NCBI GenBank assembly: GCA_030145015.1
Contig: JAQYWI010000283.1
Location: 1-5,807 of the forward strand
Source of the DNA: Desulfobacterales bacterium
Lineage (GTDB): Bacteria; Desulfobacterota; Desulfobacteria; Desulfobacterales; JAHEIW01
Length of the DNA stretch: 5,807 nt
Direction of reading: 5' to 3'
Part shown: positions 5,604-5,807 of the stretch, piece by piece
Layout of the letters: each line of letters begins with the position of its first letter
Position numbering within the stretch: the stretch's first letter is position 1
Made by a program: the position numbers and the translations under genes
Notes under the pieces: generated by a model
What the model saw: only the letters and a program-made list of their open reading frames with translations
Told to the model about the DNA's origin: nothing
Databases searched by the model: none

Positions 5604-5643
5604 GTGGGCGTTATGATGGCTCGCATCATAACGCCTACTTTTT
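5604..5643 (+). terminator. Intrinsic (Rho-independent) terminator, plus strand
   Basis: GGCGTTATGATG (5607-5618) pairs perfectly with CATCATAACGCC (5624-5635) around loop GCTCG. Three more pairs (5604-5606 with 5636-5638, one of them G-U) make a 15-bp stem, followed at once by five T bases (5639-5643). On the minus strand no T-run follows, so it points to plus-strand transcripts. No plus-strand gene is visible upstream, so it may end a non-coding RNA, insulate the gene to the right, or be a stem-loop repeat. Confidence 0.62.
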
Positions 5644-5743
5644 AATGTTCTGAGACACAAAACATCCATTTTTTCAGAGCTATAAATGCCGGACGAAAAC
5701 GGAGACGCTAAAGGGGGCGATTTAAAAGTGTGACATCCACAAA

Positions 5744-5803
5744 TATCTTTTTCGGTATGATATCCTATCGAGAATATTAAGTGTTATCATACTGGAAGAG
5801 GTG
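5744..5803 (+). promoter_or_regulatory. Shine-Dalgarno-sequestering hairpin before a gene beyond the right edge
   Basis: Bases 5744-5762 can pair with 5785-5803 in 19 consecutive pairs (14 Watson-Crick and 5 G-U) around a 22-nt loop. The core GTATGATA / TATCATAC (5755-5762 with 5785-5792) is exact. The downstream arm contains GGAAGAGGTG (5794-5803), a strong purine-rich ribosome binding site placed 4 bases from the end of the window. A plus-strand gene therefore probably starts just past 5807 with its ribosome binding site inside the helix, which suggests translational control. TATGAT at 5756-5761 could alternatively be a -10 element. The gene itself is not visible. Confidence 0.45.
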
Positions 5804-5807
5804 AAAG

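Noticed and set aside
5607..5638. Fluoride-riboswitch-like words GATGG and ATAACGCC
   Set aside because: The bases form one uninterrupted helix with a T-run, as in a terminator. The pseudoknot strands and the CTGATG element are missing.
5481..5669. A 62-codon minus-strand frame
   Set aside because: It has no ribosome binding site and its composition is not protein-like. It is produced by reading through the three inverted repeats at 5522-5638.
5685..5717. Resemblance to the GAAA...GACGCAAAG core of the c-di-GMP (GEMM) riboswitch
   Set aside because: CCG, GAAAA, CGG and GACGCTAAAG occur in order, but the GCAAACC part and the second helix are absent. A covariance-model search would decide.

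Overview
The window holds the start of a division and cell wall (dcw) cluster, transcribed entirely on the minus strand. Read from right to left it is mraZ, rsmH (mraW), ftsL, ftsI and murE, with murE running off the left edge after 367 codons. Gene order and the form of each protein point to a Gram-negative-type bacterium of moderate GC content. My best guess is a member of Desulfobacterota (Desulfobacterales-like). This rests on protein flavour and on the style of the intergenic repeats, not on any search. The meso-DAP specificity motif of MurE lies outside the window.

Layout, in the direction of transcription: a regulatory region (about 5026-5094) carries a candidate sigma70 promoter and three 10-bp direct repeats ending at the mraZ start codon, which look like MraZ boxes. 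mraZ (5025-4579) is followed after 4 bp by rsmH (4574-3636). A 394-bp gap then holds a tandem pair of 109-bp repeat units, the second of which supplies the rsmH stop codon, and a possible 26-28-residue single-span membrane peptide (3391-3305). ftsL (3241-2948) follows, then a 122-bp gap full of TTCGAA-type short repeats, then ftsI (2825-1098), whose TGA overlaps the GTG start of murE (1101 to left edge).

The proteins form one programme. MraZ is the cluster's own regulator. RsmH is the 16S rRNA methyltransferase always paired with it. FtsL is a divisome scaffold. FtsI is the septal transpeptidase. MurE makes the tripeptide precursor that FtsI later crosslinks.

To the right of mraZ there are about 780 bp without a convincing gene (5026-5807). 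They hold the promoter and operators, a second pair of MraZ-box-like repeats in the opposite orientation, an AT-rich stretch, three consecutive inverted repeats (5522-5643), the last a good plus-strand terminator, and at the right edge a strong Shine-Dalgarno sequence buried in a 19-bp imperfect hairpin. That last element suggests a plus-strand gene beginning just beyond the window, with its ribosome binding site sequestered.

The coding part is ordinary and well conserved. The points worth a second look are the repeats inside the operon, the small membrane ORF, the MraZ-box architecture and the Shine-Dalgarno hairpin. I found no clear sign of a wholly new system.
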